From Buttiauxella noackiae ATCC 51607 (GTDB lineage Bacteria > Pseudomonadota > Gammaproteobacteria > Enterobacterales > Enterobacteriaceae), in contig NZ_LXEO01000017.1 in the NCBI RefSeq assembly GCF_001654865.1, positions 186,001 to 250,000 on the forward strand: a DNA stretch of 64,000 nucleotides, given 5' to 3'. Made by a program: the position numbers and the translations under genes. Below are positions 27,301 to 38,763 of the stretch, piece after piece. The stretch's first letter is position 1; each line of letters opens with the position of its first letter. The notes under the pieces are model-generated. The model had not been told where the DNA came from, did no database searches, and saw only the letters and a list, made by a program, of their open reading frames with translations.

Positions 27301-28082
27301 TTGAATTGTTGTTGCCCGGTTGGCTTGCCGGGATTTTGCTGGCGTGTGCCGCAGGTCCGCTAGGTTCGTTTGTTGTCTGGCGTCGCATGTCCTACTTTGG
27401 CGATACGCTGGCTCACGCATCTTTGCTGGGTGTGGCATTTGGTCTGCTGCTCAATGTAAACCCGTTTTATGCGGTGATTGCGGTAACGTTAATGCTGGCG
27501 TTAGGTCTGGTCTGGCTCGAAAAACGCCCGCATCTTGCGTTAGATACTTTGCTTGGAATAATGGCTCACAGCGCATTGTCATTAGGCCTGGTCGTGGTCA
27601 GTTTAATGTCTAACGTGCGTGTCGATTTGATGGCGTATCTGTTTGGCGACCTACTTTCCGTCACGATGACCGATATTATCTCTATTGCGCTGGGTGTCGC
27701 CGTGGTCGTTGGCGTGCTGCTTTGGCAATGGCGAAACCTGTTGTCGATGACTATCAGCCCGGACCTTGCGCATGTAGACGGCGTAAATCTGCAACGCGTG
27801 AAGATGCTACTTATGCTGGTGACCGCACTGACCATTGGTGTAGCAATGAAATTTGTTGGCGCGTTGATAATAACTTCACTGCTGATTATCCCTGCAGCAA
27901 CAGCACGTCGCTTTGCGCGTACGCCTGAACAAATGGCAGGTTTTGCCGTGATTATCGGTATGCTTTCAGTGACGGGTGGACTGACGTTCTCTGCATTCTA
28001 TGACACGCCCGCTGGGCCTTCAGTCGTGCTGAGCTCGGCGGTGTTGTTTATTCTGAGTATGACAAAGAAGCAGGCTGCTTAA
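27297..28082 (+). CDS. znuB: Zinc ABC transporter permease ZnuB
   Basis: This encodes a 261-residue ABC-3 family permease with about eight to nine membrane helices. The conserved cytoplasmic coupling region is [16 protein letters not shown], and [21 protein letters not shown] contains the family aspartate and histidine. It forms the zinc channel with ZnuC and receives metal from ZnuA. It is translationally coupled to znuC. Confidence 0.97.
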   Translation: MIELLLPGWLAGILLACAAGPLGSFVVWRRMSYFGDTLAHASLLGVAFGLLLNVNPFYAVIAVTLMLALGLVWLEKRPHLALDTLLGIMAHSALSLGLVVVSLMSNVRVDLMAYLFGDLLSVTMTDIISIALGVAVVVGVLLWQWRNLLSMTISPDLAHVDGVNLQRVKMLLMLVTALTIGVAMKFVGALIITSLLIIPAATARRFARTPEQMAGFAVIIGMLSVTGGLTFSAFYDTPAGPSVVLSSAVLFILSMTKKQAA

Positions 28083-28087
28083 GATAG

Positions 28088-28163
28088 TGTTGGATGGCGC
28101 TTGCGCTTATCCAACCTACAAAACGCAATACCTTAGGGCGGATAAGCGCAAGCGCCATCCGCC
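28088..28163. repeat. REP-like inverted pair between znuB and ruvB
   Basis: Two copies of a GGATGGCGCTTGCGCTTATCC-type unit in opposite orientation lie at 28088-28119 and 28136-28163, joined by an AT-rich linker. This is the organisation of a BIME. It separates the convergent znuB and ruvB and probably also works as an mRNA 3'-end stabiliser. A related pair occurs at 58641-58717. Confidence 0.85.
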
Positions 28164-28176
28164 TTTTTACTCACTG

Positions 28177-29184
28177 TTATGCGTCCGGCTGCACAATTCC
28201 AAAGTGAGTCCAGGCTCTTGGTGTCGCTATACGTCCACGTGGCGTACGTTGCAAAAAGCCCTGCTGAATCAGGAAGGGCTCCAGCACATCTTCAATCGTT
28301 TCCCGCTCCTCGCCAATTGCTGCTGCAAGGTTGTCCAACCCGACTGGGCCGCCAAGGAATTTGTCTATCACCGCCAGCAATAACTTGCGGTCCATATAGT
28401 CAAACCCTTCGGTATCGACATTGAGCATATCCAGCGCCTGCGAAGCAATTTCGGCACTGATGGTGCCATCATGGCGCACTTCGGCAAAGTCACGCACACG
28501 ACGCAGTAAACGGTTGGCAATACGTGGTGTTCCGCGCGCACGACGGGCCACTTCTAACGCGCCCTCTTCGCTCATTTCCAGCCCCAACACGCTCGCGCTG
28601 CGGCCAACAATGTGCTGCAAATCGGCAACCTGGTAAAATTCGAGGCGCTGCACAATACCAAAACGGTCACGCAGTGGTGAAGTCAGAGAACCGGCTCGCG
28701 TCGTTGCACCAATCAGGGTAAAGGGAGGTAAATCAATCTTAATTGACCGAGCGGCTGGACCTTCACCAATCATGATATCGAGTTGGTAATCTTCCATTGC
28801 CGGATAAAGCACTTCTTCGACGACCGGTGAAAGGCGATGGATTTCATCAATGAACAGCACGTCGTGCGGTTCAAGATTGGTCAGCATCGCCGCCAAATCC
28901 CCTGCTTTTTCCAGCACGGGGCCAGAAGTGGTACGCAGATTAACGCCCATTTCATTCGCCACGATATTCGCGAGCGTCGTTTTCCCCAAACCCGGAGGGC
29001 CGAAAATTAGTAGATGATCGAGCGCATCCCCACGCAGTTTCGCCGCCTGAATGAATATCTCCATTTGCGAGCGCACCTGCGGCTGGCCGACGTAATCCGC
29101 CAAAAAACGTGGGCGAATCGCGCGGTCAATTAATTCGTCTGGGGTAATGGTATCTGGTGAAACCAGACGGTCTGCTTCAATCAT
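28177..29184 (-). CDS. ruvB: Holliday junction helicase motor RuvB
   Basis: This 335-residue AAA+ ATPase (E. coli 336) drives branch migration with RuvA. Walker A is [14 protein letters not shown], Walker [12 protein letters not shown], sensor 1 in GATTRAGSL, and the arginine finger region [13 protein letters not shown] winged helix forms the C-terminal ~75 residues. It lies 21 nt downstream of ruvA in one SOS-controlled operon. Confidence 0.98.
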   Translation of the reverse strand: MIEADRLVSPDTITPDELIDRAIRPRFLADYVGQPQVRSQMEIFIQAAKLRGDALDHLLIFGPPGLGKTTLANIVANEMGVNLRTTSGPVLEKAGDLAAMLTNLEPHDVLFIDEIHRLSPVVEEVLYPAMEDYQLDIMIGEGPAARSIKIDLPPFTLIGATTRAGSLTSPLRDRFGIVQRLEFYQVADLQHIVGRSASVLGLEMSEEGALEVARRARGTPRIANRLLRRVRDFAEVRHDGTISAEIASQALDMLNVDTEGFDYMDRKLLLAVIDKFLGGPVGLDNLAAAIGEERETIEDVLEPFLIQQGFLQRTPRGRIATPRAWTHFGIVQPDA

Positions 29185-29205
29185 CCTTCATCTACCTCAG
29201 GGGCT

Positions 29206-29817
29206 TTAAAGTGCGGCACGAAGTGCTTCACGGATCAGAGTTTCACAATCAGCACCTGCACGCCCTACTTTGCTGATCATTCTGCTGGCTTCTTGTGGTT
29301 TATAGCCCAGCGATACTAGTGCCGCAACCGCTTCCGACTCCGCGTCGTCTGTTACACCGCTTTCAGGCGCAGTCAGCACCAAATCTGACGCCGGAGTAAA
29401 CAGGTCGCCATGCATTCCTTTGAAGCGGTCTTTCATTTCTACAATCAAACGCTCTGCGGTCTTTTTACCTACTCCTGGCAGTTTGACCAGAGAACCGATC
29501 TCTTCACGCTCGACAGCATTCACAAACTGCTGGGCAGACATACCCGAGAGAATAGCCAGCGCCAGTTTCGGGCCAACACCATTCACTTTGATAAGTTCAC
29601 GGAACAGGGTGCGTTCTTGTTTATTGTTGAAACCGTAGAGCAACTGCGCGTCTTCACGCACTACAAATTGAGTAAACACCACGGCTTCTTTACCGATTTC
29701 CGGTAACTCGTAGAAGCAGGTCATCGGCATATGGACTTCATACCCTACGCCGCCGACTTCCATAAGTACCAACGGTGGCTGTTTTTCCAGGATGATGCCT
29801 CTGAGTCGTCCAATCAC
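29206..29817 (-). CDS. ruvA: Holliday junction-binding protein RuvA
   Basis: This 203-residue protein tetramerises around Holliday junctions and loads RuvB. It has an N-terminal OB fold (residues 1-62), two helix-hairpin-helix motifs ([16 protein letters not shown] and [16 protein letters not shown]) and the C-terminal RuvB-binding domain. The start is GTG at 29815-29817 (MIGRLRG) with a GGGAG SD, as in E. coli. A LexA box lies about 55 nt upstream. yebB, found between ruvA and ruvC in E. coli, is absent. Confidence 0.97.
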   Translation of the reverse strand: MIGRLRGIILEKQPPLVLMEVGGVGYEVHMPMTCFYELPEIGKEAVVFTQFVVREDAQLLYGFNNKQERTLFRELIKVNGVGPKLALAILSGMSAQQFVNAVEREEIGSLVKLPGVGKKTAERLIVEMKDRFKGMHGDLFTPASDLVLTAPESGVTDDAESEAVAALVSLGYKPQEASRMISKVGRAGADCETLIREALRAAL

Positions 29818-29865
29818 GTTATTCTGCTCCCACGGTTGTGCTAAAAAATTTTGCCTATCATATAA

Positions 29866-29893
29866 AAAAGGCTGGATAAATATCCAGCCCTAT
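29866..29893 (-). promoter_or_regulatory. LexA box of ruvAB, also part of the ruvC terminator
   Basis: CTGGATAAATATCCAG (29872-29887) corresponds to the non-canonical SOS box of E. coli ruvA (CTGGATATCTATCCAG). On the minus strand the same palindrome, extended to GGGCTGG/CCAGCC, is followed by six T one nucleotide after the ruvC stop, so it can also act as an intrinsic terminator for ruvC. Confidence 0.8.
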
Positions 29894-30415
29894 TTATTTT
29901 AATCGTCCCCGCGCCAGATTAAGCCGCGTATCGCTCATCTGCATCGAGTTCTGCGTCACATGGCAATGCGTAATCGCGATAGCCAAAGCATCTGCCGCAT
30001 CGGCTTGTGGATTAGCAGAGAGCTTCAGCAAAGTACGTACCATATGCTGAACCTGGCTTTTTTCTGCACTCCCAATGCCAACCACTGTCTGTTTAACCTG
30101 ACGAGCCGCATACTCGAACACCGGCAGATCATGGTTTACCGCTGCAACAATCGCGGCACCGCGCGCCTGGCCGAGTTTCAGTGCAGAATCGGCATTCTTC
30201 GCCATAAACACAGATTCGATAGCAAAATATTCTGGCTGGAACTGGGTAATGATTTCGCTCACCCCCGCGTAGATAAGCTTCAAACGCGAGGGTAAGTCAG
30301 TAACCTGAGTACGAATACAGCCGCTACCTAAATAGGTAAGTTGCCGACCAGTCTGGCGTATGACGCCGTAACCGGTAACGCGCGACCCCGGATCGATACC
30401 GAGAATAATCGCCAT
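29894..30415 (-). CDS. ruvC: Holliday junction resolvase RuvC
   Basis: This 173-residue endonuclease (same as E. coli) cuts junctions held by RuvAB. The acidic active site is visible: D7 in [11 protein letters not shown]66 in [13 protein letters not shown], and the C-terminal pair in [15 protein letters not shown]. The ATG at 30413-30415 with AGGA 7 nt upstream is preferred to the GTG immediately before it. It follows nudB-yebC in the same direction. Confidence 0.97.
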   Translation of the reverse strand: MAIILGIDPGSRVTGYGVIRQTGRQLTYLGSGCIRTQVTDLPSRLKLIYAGVSEIITQFQPEYFAIESVFMAKNADSALKLGQARGAAIVAAVNHDLPVFEYAARQVKQTVVGIGSAEKSQVQHMVRTLLKLSANPQADAADALAIAITHCHVTQNSMQMSDTRLNLARGRLK

Positions 30416-30458
30416 CACGCGTTCCTCATAAACAGCAGGACGGATTCAGACAACACCA

Positions 30459-31202
30459 TTACAGGGTTGCCGCAACCTCGTCAGAGATCTCACCGTTGTG
30501 ATAAACCTCTTGCACGTCATCACAATCTTCAAGCATATCGATAAGACGCATCAGTTTCGGAGCTGTTTCTGCATCCATATCCGCTTTAGTGGATGGAATC
30601 ATAGAGACTTCAGCTTCGTCTGCTTTAAGGCCAGCAGCTTCAAGTGCATCACGTACTGCACCCATTTCTTCCCAGGCAGTAAACACGTCGATTGCGCCGT
30701 CGTCATATGCAACAACGTCTTCAGCACCCGCTTCCAGAGCAGCTTCCATCACGGTGTCTTCATCTTTGCCTGGAGCATAAGAGATAACGCCTTTTTTGGT
30801 GAACAGGTAGGCTACAGAGCCATCAGTTCCCAGGTTACCACCGCATTTGTTGAACGCGTGACGTACTTCAGCCACGGTACGGTTGCGGTTGTCACTCAGG
30901 CATTCAACCATCACGGCTGAACCGCCAGGACCGTAACCTTCATAAATGATGGTTTCCATGTTCGCGTCTTCGTCACCGCCGACACCGCGCGCAATCGCAC
31001 GGTTTAAGGTGTCACGCGTCATGTTGTTGGATAACGCTTTATCAATCGCTGCACGCAGACGCGGGTTAGAACCAGCATCGCCACCGCCCAAACGGGCAGC
31101 AGTCACCAGCTCGCGAATGATTTTGGTAAAGATTTTACCGCGTTTGGCATCCTGCGCAGCCTTGCGGTGTTTTGTGTTGGCCCACTTACTATGACCTGCC
31201 AT
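30459..31202 (-). CDS. yebC: YebC family translation/transcription regulator
   Basis: This encodes 246 residues, the E. coli length, with the three-domain YebC/TACO1 fold and the signature [25 protein letters not shown] at the N-terminus. Family members have been tied to ribosome stalling relief at proline stretches and also described as DNA-binding regulators. The start at 31202 fits the conserved N-terminus; an upstream ATG would add 12 residues not found in homologues. It lies between nudB and ruvC. Confidence 0.95.
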   Translation of the reverse strand: MAGHSKWANTKHRKAAQDAKRGKIFTKIIRELVTAARLGGGDAGSNPRLRAAIDKALSNNMTRDTLNRAIARGVGGDEDANMETIIYEGYGPGGSAVMVECLSDNRNRTVAEVRHAFNKCGGNLGTDGSVAYLFTKKGVISYAPGKDEDTVMEAALEAGAEDVVAYDDGAIDVFTAWEEMGAVRDALEAAGLKADEAEVSMIPSTKADMDAETAPKLMRLIDMLEDCDDVQEVYHNGEISDEVAATL

Positions 31203-31221
31203 AAAAATATCTCCAAAATAG

Positions 31222-31680
31222 CTACCTGACGGCAGCATTAATTACAAACTCTTCAATCGCTTCCCGGTTGCTCCACGACTTGGTCATAGCAGCCGCAGCT
31301 TGTGCGTCTGTCCACTCCCAGGCCAAATGCTCCGAAATGGTAATCGGCCGTTCGTTTGGCAGCGTAAGACAGAACCAATATTCCGTGTTGCGCGTAATTC
31401 CCGGGGCATAGCGATGACGCAAATGTGTAAAAATCTCGAACTCCACACAGCGTTGGCAGTCAATCAAGGCCAGTTGCTCTGAGACAACATCGATATCGAC
31501 CTCTTCCTTTACTTCACGCTGTGCGGCATAGAGCGCGGTTTCACCTTCTTCTATGCTGCCGGTAACCGACTGCCAGAATTCAGGATCGTCGCGCCGCTGT
31601 AACATGAGCACCCGTCCGGTGTCTTGGGCATAAATGACCACTAGAACCGAAACGGGAGGCTTGTACACTTTATCCTTCAC
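31222..31680 (-). CDS. nudB: Dihydroneopterin triphosphate diphosphatase NudB
   Basis: This 152-residue Nudix hydrolase acts in folate synthesis, removing pyrophosphate from dihydroneopterin triphosphate. The Nudix box is [21 protein letters not shown]. The start chosen is GTG at 31678-31680 (VKDKVYK), which aligns with E. coli MKDKVYK and has AGAGG 5 nt upstream; ATG codons further up (31710, 31737) lack a clear SD. The last residues ([10 protein letters not shown]) extend slightly beyond E. coli. It lies in the aspS-nudB-yebC-ruvC direction. Confidence 0.92.
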   Translation of the reverse strand: MKDKVYKPPVSVLVVIYAQDTGRVLMLQRRDDPEFWQSVTGSIEEGETALYAAQREVKEEVDIDVVSEQLALIDCQRCVEFEIFTHLRHRYAPGITRNTEYWFCLTLPNERPITISEHLAWEWTDAQAAAAMTKSWSNREAIEEFVINAAVR

Positions 31681-31796
31681 GTTGCCTCTTTGTTGGCTGC
31701 CTTCATTCATCCCACTCACATAGTTATCTATGCTCATGGGAATTCACTCAGTTGCCGCCTCGACGCAACACGAATGATTGCGTGCACGGAGACCAT

Positions 31797-33569
31797 TTAT
31801 TCTTTCTCAGCCTTTTTAATGACGGCTACACCCAGTTCAGCAAGTGCTGTTGGGTTGGCAAAGCTTGGTGCTTCGGTCATCAGACACGCTGCTGCGGTTG
31901 TTTTCGGGAACGCGATAACATCACGGATGTTGTCGGTACCGGTCAACAGCATGGTCAGACGGTCCAGACCAAACGCCAGGCCTGCATGCGGTGGAGTACC
32001 GTATTTCAGCGCATCAAGCAGGAAGCCGAACTTCTCGCGTTGGTCTTCTTCGGTAATACCCAAAATGCCGAAAACAGTCTGCTGCATCTGGCCATTGTGA
32101 ATACGTACGGAACCGCCGCCCACTTCATAACCGTTGATAACCATATCGTATGCGTTCGCAACTGCGGCTTCCGGATCGGCCGCCAGTTCTTCTGGTGACA
32201 TATCTTTTGGCGCAGTGAACGGATGGTGCATCGCGGTCAGACCGCCTTCACCGTTGTCTTCAAACATAGGGAAGTCGATAACCCACAACGGTGCCCATGC
32301 GTTCTCATCGGTGATGCTCAGATCTTTACCAATTTTCAGACGCAGTGCGCCAAGCGCATCGGCAACCACTTTCTTGTTGTCTGCGCCGAAGAAGATCATG
32401 TCGCCGTCTTGTGCGCCGGTACGGGCCAGAATAGCTTCAACGATTTCTGCGTTCAGGAATTTAGCTACCGGGCTTGTGATACCTTCGATGCCTTTAGCGC
32501 GTTCGTTCACTTTGATGTAAGCCAGCCCTTTCGCGCCGTAAATCTCAATGAACTTGCCGTAATCGTCAATCTGTTTACGGCTTAACTGTGCGCCACCTGG
32601 CACACGCAGTGCAGCAACGCGGCCTTTTGCATCATTTGCCGGGCCCGAGAACACTTTAAACTCAACGTCTTTAAGCAGGTCAGCAACATCCACCAGCTCC
32701 ATTGGGTTACGCAGGTCTGGTTTGTCAGAACCGTAACGACGCTCAGCCTCAGCGAAAGTCATGATTGGGAAATCGCCCAGGTCGACGTTTTTCACGTCCA
32801 GCCATAGATCACGAACCAACTTTTCCATCACGTCACGCACTTGTGGAGCAGACATGAAGGAGGTTTCGACGTCAATCTGAGTAAATTCAGGCTGACGGTC
32901 AGCACGCAAATCTTCGTCACGGAAGCACTTAACGATTTGATAGTAACGGTCAAAGCCAGACATCATCAGAAGCTGTTTGAACAACTGTGGAGATTGCGGC
33001 AGCGCGTAGAATTTACCTTTGTGAACACGGCTTGGCACCAGGTAGTCGCGCGCGCCTTCTGGTGTAGCTTTGGTCAGCATTGGGGTTTCGATATCAAGGA
33101 AACCGTGGTCGTCCATAAAGCGGCGCACAAAGCTGGTGATTTTCGCACGAGTCTTCAGACGGTTAGCCATTTCCGGGCGACGCAAATCCAGGTAGCGGAA
33201 TTTCAGGCGCGCTTCTTCGGTGTTGACGTGGTTAGAGTCCAGCGGCAACGCTTCAGAACGGTTGATAATGGTCAGGTCGGTTGCGAAAACTTCCACAGCT
33301 CCGGTAGCCATATCTTTGTTGATGTTTTTCTCATCACGCGGACGAACAGTACCGGTAATTTGGATGCAGAACTCATTACGCAGTTCGGATGCAAGCTGGA
33401 ACGCGTCCTGACGATCAGGATCGAAAAACACCTGCACGATGCCTTCGCGATCGCGCATATCAATAAAGATAAGGCTACCGAGGTCACGACGACGATTGAC
33501 CCAACCACACAGTGTTACTTGTTGTCCCACATGGGATTGATTTAGCTGCCCGCAATATACTGTACGCAT
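31797..33569 (-). CDS. aspS: Aspartyl-tRNA synthetase
   Basis: This encodes a 590-residue class IIb synthetase, identical in length to E. coli AspRS. It contains the N-terminal anticodon-binding OB fold ([24 protein letters not shown]), class II motif 1 around [25 protein letters not shown], motif 2 with [24 protein letters not shown], a bacterial GAD insertion domain (about 290-420) and motif 3 in [12 protein letters not shown]. The SD GGGAT precedes the ATG. Confidence 0.98.
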   Translation of the reverse strand: MRTVYCGQLNQSHVGQQVTLCGWVNRRRDLGSLIFIDMRDREGIVQVFFDPDRQDAFQLASELRNEFCIQITGTVRPRDEKNINKDMATGAVEVFATDLTIINRSEALPLDSNHVNTEEARLKFRYLDLRRPEMANRLKTRAKITSFVRRFMDDHGFLDIETPMLTKATPEGARDYLVPSRVHKGKFYALPQSPQLFKQLLMMSGFDRYYQIVKCFRDEDLRADRQPEFTQIDVETSFMSAPQVRDVMEKLVRDLWLDVKNVDLGDFPIMTFAEAERRYGSDKPDLRNPMELVDVADLLKDVEFKVFSGPANDAKGRVAALRVPGGAQLSRKQIDDYGKFIEIYGAKGLAYIKVNERAKGIEGITSPVAKFLNAEIVEAILARTGAQDGDMIFFGADNKKVVADALGALRLKIGKDLSITDENAWAPLWVIDFPMFEDNGEGGLTAMHHPFTAPKDMSPEELAADPEAAVANAYDMVINGYEVGGGSVRIHNGQMQQTVFGILGITEEDQREKFGFLLDALKYGTPPHAGLAFGLDRLTMLLTGTDNIRDVIAFPKTTAAACLMTEAPSFANPTALAELGVAVIKKAEKE

Positions 33570-33829
33570 GAGATATCCCTTAAATTAGCCGCTCACTGTC
33601 CACTACCTGCAACGGTGGCCACTATTTTTGTCTGTCATCTATTGATAAAAAAGGGGGTTATTATACTGGAAATAATGGCTCACGATAAGCCCGATACGAC
33701 TGACTGACGCGTTTCAAAGCGCCTTGTTTTAGCAAAACTCACAAAAATTAACAAAATTTGTAAACTGTCGGCCCCTGGTTTCATCGTAAGGTATTAGCCG
33801 ATCAACTTATTTTTCCCCGGAGTCACCCA

Positions 33830-34396
33830 ATGTTAGAACTGAATACTTCCCGAACCGCACTGGTAATCATTGATTTGCAGGAAGGGATCCTGCCGTTTGC
33901 TGGCGGCCCGCATAGTGCACAGGATGTGGTGGCTCGTTCAGCAAGGCTTGCTGATAAATTTCGTGAAAATGGCTCACCGGTCGTCATGGTCCGCGTTGGT
34001 TGGTCAAAAGACTTTGGCGATGCGCTCAAACCACCGGTTGATGCACAACCAGCGGCACACTCTTTGCCTGAAAACTGGTGGGATTATCCGCAAGCTTTGG
34101 GTAAAAAAGACAGTGACATTGAAGTGACTAAACGCCAGTGGGGCGCGTTCTACGGCACAGATCTGGAACTACAGCTGCGCCGTCGTGGTATCGATACCAT
34201 CGTGCTATGCGGCATTGCCACTAACATTGGTGTGGAATCCACCGCTCGTAACGCCTGGGAACTGGGCTTCAATCTGGTGATTGCAGAAGATGCCTGTAGT
34301 GCCGCAAACGGCGAACAGCATCAGGGCAGCATGACTCATATTTTCCCGCGCATCGCCCGTGTTCGTAGTACAGAAGAAGTCCTTTCCGCGCTGTGA
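33830..34396 (+). CDS. yecD: Isochorismatase-family hydrolase YecD
   Basis: This 188-residue cysteine-hydrolase-like protein has the fold motifs [14 protein letters not shown] (catalytic Asp), [13 protein letters not shown] (Lys region) and [18 protein letters not shown]. At the usual cysteine position of the isochorismatase family (CG-x-x-x-x-x-C) the residue is glycine/valine, as in E. coli YecD, so hydrolase activity is uncertain. The SD is CCGGAG. It overlaps yecE by 4 nt (GTGA), forming a pair. Confidence 0.92.
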   Translation: MLELNTSRTALVIIDLQEGILPFAGGPHSAQDVVARSARLADKFRENGSPVVMVRVGWSKDFGDALKPPVDAQPAAHSLPENWWDYPQALGKKDSDIEVTKRQWGAFYGTDLELQLRRRGIDTIVLCGIATNIGVESTARNAWELGFNLVIAEDACSAANGEQHQGSMTHIFPRIARVRSTEEVLSAL

Positions 34397-35211
34397 TTTA
34401 TATTGGCCTTCCACAATGGTCGCATCCGCATTGGGTGCGCCTTGGCATAACTTCTCTTGAAGATTACGCTCGCCACTTTAATTGTGTGGAAGGCAACACC
34501 ACGCTTTATGCACTACCTAAAGCGGAGATTGTGTCACGCTGGCGCGATATGACCGATGACGATTTCCGCTTTTGCTTTAAATTCCCGGCAACCATTTCCC
34601 ATAATGCAGCACTGCGCCAGTGCGGCGATTTAACCGCTGAGTTTCTCGAAAGGATGTCGCCGCTGGCAAATCGCATTGGCCAATACTGGTTGCAGCTTCC
34701 GGCAACATTTGGGCCTTCCGATTTACCCGCGCTGTGGAATTTTCTCGATGCTTTACCAAAAGAATTCACCTATGGCGTAGAAGTCCGTCACCCTTCTTTT
34801 TTTGATAAAAGTGCCGATGAGCAAGCGTTTAATCGGGGTTTGCATCAGCGTGGCGTTAACCGGGTTATTCTCGATAGCCGCCCGGTTCATAGCGCAACCC
34901 CCAGCAATGAGGCGATTCGCGATGCACAGCGTAAAAAGCCTAAAGTGCCGGTGCATGCGCTAGTCACAGCAAATAATCCTGTGGTGCGTTTTATCGGTAG
35001 CGACGATATGCAGCAAAATCAGGTGTTTTTTGATGTCTGGTTAAAAACGCTATCAAAATGGGCGCAAAGCACTACCCCCTACCTATTTTTGCACACCCCG
35101 GATATCGGTCTGGTGCAAGACTTAGTTCATACGCTATGGCCGGGCTTGCAACAGGCTTTTCCCGCATTGGGCAACGAACCGGCAATTCCAAAGCAGAACT
35201 CCCTATTTTAG
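34393..35211 (+). CDS. yecE: DUF72 family protein YecE
   Basis: This encodes 272 residues, the E. coli length, with a TIM-barrel-like DUF72 fold: [14 protein letters not shown] at the N-terminus, [14 protein letters not shown], and [11 protein letters not shown]. The start is GTG at 34393 overlapping the yecD stop, so it is translationally coupled. The function of the family is not established. The C-terminus [11 protein letters not shown] is typical. Confidence 0.93.
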   Translation: MIYIGLPQWSHPHWVRLGITSLEDYARHFNCVEGNTTLYALPKAEIVSRWRDMTDDDFRFCFKFPATISHNAALRQCGDLTAEFLERMSPLANRIGQYWLQLPATFGPSDLPALWNFLDALPKEFTYGVEVRHPSFFDKSADEQAFNRGLHQRGVNRVILDSRPVHSATPSNEAIRDAQRKKPKVPVHALVTANNPVVRFIGSDDMQQNQVFFDVWLKTLSKWAQSTTPYLFLHTPDIGLVQDLVHTLWPGLQQAFPALGNEPAIPKQNSLF

Positions 35212-35281
35212 GGGTAGCGACAGCAGTCAGGTTGCACTGCTATCATATGCGGTGCTGGAACTATCTCTAAAGGATGTGGGT

Positions 35282-35677
35282 ATGGTAAGCGCGCTCTACG
35301 CCGTGTTGGGTGCTTTGTTGCTAATTAAGTTCTCGTTTGATGTTGTTCGTATGCGTTTGCAGTACCGCGTCTCATATGGTGACGGTGGTTTTAGCGAACT
35401 CCAGAGCGCAATTAGAATTCATGGTAATGCGGTGGAATATATCCCCGTTGCGTTACTGCTTTTATTACTGATGGAAATGAATGGTGCCGAAACCTGGATG
35501 GTGCATGTTTGCGGGCTGCTGCTAATTTCTGGGCGCCTGATGCATGCTTATGGATTTCATCATCGTTTAATCAGCTGGCGTCGCTCCGGTATGAGTGCAA
35601 CATGGAGCTCTTTAATCCTGATGGTGCTGGCTAACCTATGGTATATGCCATGGGAGTTGGTTTTCTCGCTGCATTAA
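35282..35677 (+). CDS. yecN: MAPEG family inner-membrane protein YecN
   Basis: This 131-residue protein has four predicted membrane helices and belongs to the MAPEG (glutathione/eicosanoid metabolism) family. Conserved features are FGELQ-like FSELQSAIRIHGNAVEYIP and AGRLMHAYGFH-type GRLMHAYGF. The start at 35282 is set by AAGGA 8 nt upstream and by homology; a 10-residue longer start is less likely. It follows yecE by 70 nt. The enzymatic role is unknown. Confidence 0.92.
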   Translation: MVSALYAVLGALLLIKFSFDVVRMRLQYRVSYGDGGFSELQSAIRIHGNAVEYIPVALLLLLLMEMNGAETWMVHVCGLLLISGRLMHAYGFHHRLISWRRSGMSATWSSLILMVLANLWYMPWELVFSLH

Positions 35678-37428
<1,751 letters not shown>

Positions 37429-37433
37429 CTATT

Positions 37434-37456
37434 TAAGGCCACGGAATGTGGCCTTA
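37434..37456. terminator. Bidirectional hairpin between cmoB and the FumD-like gene
   Basis: TAAGGCCAC/GTGGCCTTA with a 5-nt loop lies 5 nt after cmoB and 1 nt after the convergent FumD-family stop. T content downstream is moderate on both strands. Confidence 0.65.
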
Positions 37457-37457
37457 C

Positions 37458-37670
37458 TTATTTCGCCTCAAATCCAAGCGCCCGAATGACTTCTTGCATT
37501 GCAGCACTTGTTAGTTCAGAACGCTGAATCTTGCTATTGGCAGACATGGTTCTGACCACTCCCGCAATGACAACATGTTTTGGTTCTTGACCCAGGTCGC
37601 GCATCTCAAGCACTACCTTTCCAACAACACGACACATTTCATCGTAAAGCTCTTTATCTGTGATACTCAT
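37458..37670 (-). CDS. FumD/FumE-family small protein
   Basis: This 70-residue protein strongly resembles E. coli FumD (YdhZ, 69 aa): the core MCRVVGKVVLEMRDLGQEPKHVVIAGV is almost identical, and the C-terminal part (IQRSELTSAAMQEVI) also aligns. FumD and FumE have been reported as small fumarases; how such short proteins catalyse this is not clear. The ATG at 37670 is preferred because GGAGGA lies 4 nt upstream; a start 12 nt earlier is possible. It occupies the place of torZ-torY in E. coli. Which family member it is cannot be decided here. Confidence 0.85.
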   Translation of the reverse strand: MSITDKELYDEMCRVVGKVVLEMRDLGQEPKHVVIAGVVRTMSANSKIQRSELTSAAMQEVIRALGFEAK

Positions 37671-37720
37671 ACTGTCCTCCACTGTTTAGAGGGAGCCTAA
37701 CACGTTTAAATCATTAAAAT

Positions 37721-37747
37721 AAAAAAAGCCCCAGCAAAACGCCGGGG
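37721..37747 (-). terminator. Terminator after cutC
   Basis: On the minus strand GCCCCGGC/GC-GGGGC stems (with a small mismatch) are followed by seven T, 55 nt beyond the cutC stop. Confidence 0.85.
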
Positions 37748-37802
37748 CCTGGTACGAGCAACATCACATGGGCGACGTGATGCGCGGTTAAAACTTTTTT
37801 CG

Positions 37803-38552
37803 TCAGGCTGCAGTTTTGCCTGCAACCAACACGGCTTTCATTGCTGCCACTACATCGCCATCAACGCAGTAACGGTTAAACTCATCGGCTTCCGCATCAG
37901 CGCTCATCGACACACCCGCTTTACGGTAACGCATCGGTGATGGCACGGTCTGCCCGGCTGAACTGTGCATTTCGTCAATGCCTTGATCGACAAACTTTTT
38001 CAAGTTGCTCAATCGCACACCAGCACCTGCCATAATGATTGGAGCACGGGAATGTTGTTTTAGTTCCCTAAGTAATGAAAGTCCTAATTCTGCATTCTGC
38101 TGTTGGCCTGAAGTCAGGATGCGCGCCACGCCTAAATCTGTTAGTTGTTCCAATGCCAGATGGGGGTTATGGCACATATCAAACGCCCGGTGAAAAGTGA
38201 CCGCCATCCCCTGCGCTTGTTCCATCACTCGCTTCATGCGCGGCATATCAACATGCCCTTCGCCATCTAACATGCCGATGACCAAACCCGGATAACCTAA
38301 CTCGCGTACGAAAGCGATATCCTCAAGCATGGTCTCGAACTCGGCATCGGTGTAACAAAAATCACCACCGCGCGGGCGAATAATCGGGTGTACAGGGATC
38401 GAAACTCGTTCTTTAACTTTACGCAGTACGCCAGCCGAAGGGGTTAGCCCGCCTTCTTTGGGGGCTGAACATAATTCAAGCCTGTCCGCTCCGGCAATTT
38501 GTGCTGTCACTGCACAGTCAATTCCATAACAACATATCTCAAGCAACGGCAT
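37803..38552 (-). CDS. cutC: CutC family protein
   Basis: This encodes 249 residues (E. coli 248) with a TIM-barrel fold. The signature includes [48 protein letters not shown] and the central FHRAFDMC. It was named for copper tolerance in E. coli, though the direct role in copper homeostasis has been questioned. The SD is AAGGAG. The neighbour upstream is an ERIC element. Confidence 0.94.
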   Translation of the reverse strand: MPLLEICCYGIDCAVTAQIAGADRLELCSAPKEGGLTPSAGVLRKVKERVSIPVHPIIRPRGGDFCYTDAEFETMLEDIAFVRELGYPGLVIGMLDGEGHVDMPRMKRVMEQAQGMAVTFHRAFDMCHNPHLALEQLTDLGVARILTSGQQQNAELGLSLLRELKQHSRAPIIMAGAGVRLSNLKKFVDQGIDEMHSSAGQTVPSPMRYRKAGVSMSADAEADEFNRYCVDGDVVAAMKAVLVAGKTAA

Positions 38553-38647
38553 TGATTACTCCTTAAAAATCTTTAGCCTGGCGGTTGTTTCACCGATTCA
38601 AAATGATAATGTGAAACCACGATCACAAAAAGGTAGCGGTACTCTAA

Positions 38648-38757
38648 ATAATTCGAGTGGCAGGTAGGCGGCAAAGGAGATTATCCCGATGAGCTTACTT
38701 CAGTATGCGATTCGGGTAATTGAGTGCAGCCCCCCTGCAACTTAAAATATGATGAGT
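38648..38757. repeat. ERIC-type element upstream of the C-S lyase gene
   Basis: The tips ATTCGAGTGGCA and TGCAACTTAAAATATGATGAG, the interior TAGGCGGCAA, and the central inverted repeat ATCCCGATGAGCTTAC / GATTCGGGTAATTGAGTG match the diverged ERIC variant. It ends 6 nt before the chosen ATG at 38764 and so forms the gene's immediate 5' leader. Confidence 0.85.
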
Positions 38758-38763
38758 ACAATC

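Noticed and set aside
32841-33545. 234-codon plus-strand frame opposite aspS
   Set aside because: Antisense shadow of a highly expressed synthetase gene, no ribosome-binding site or homology recognised.
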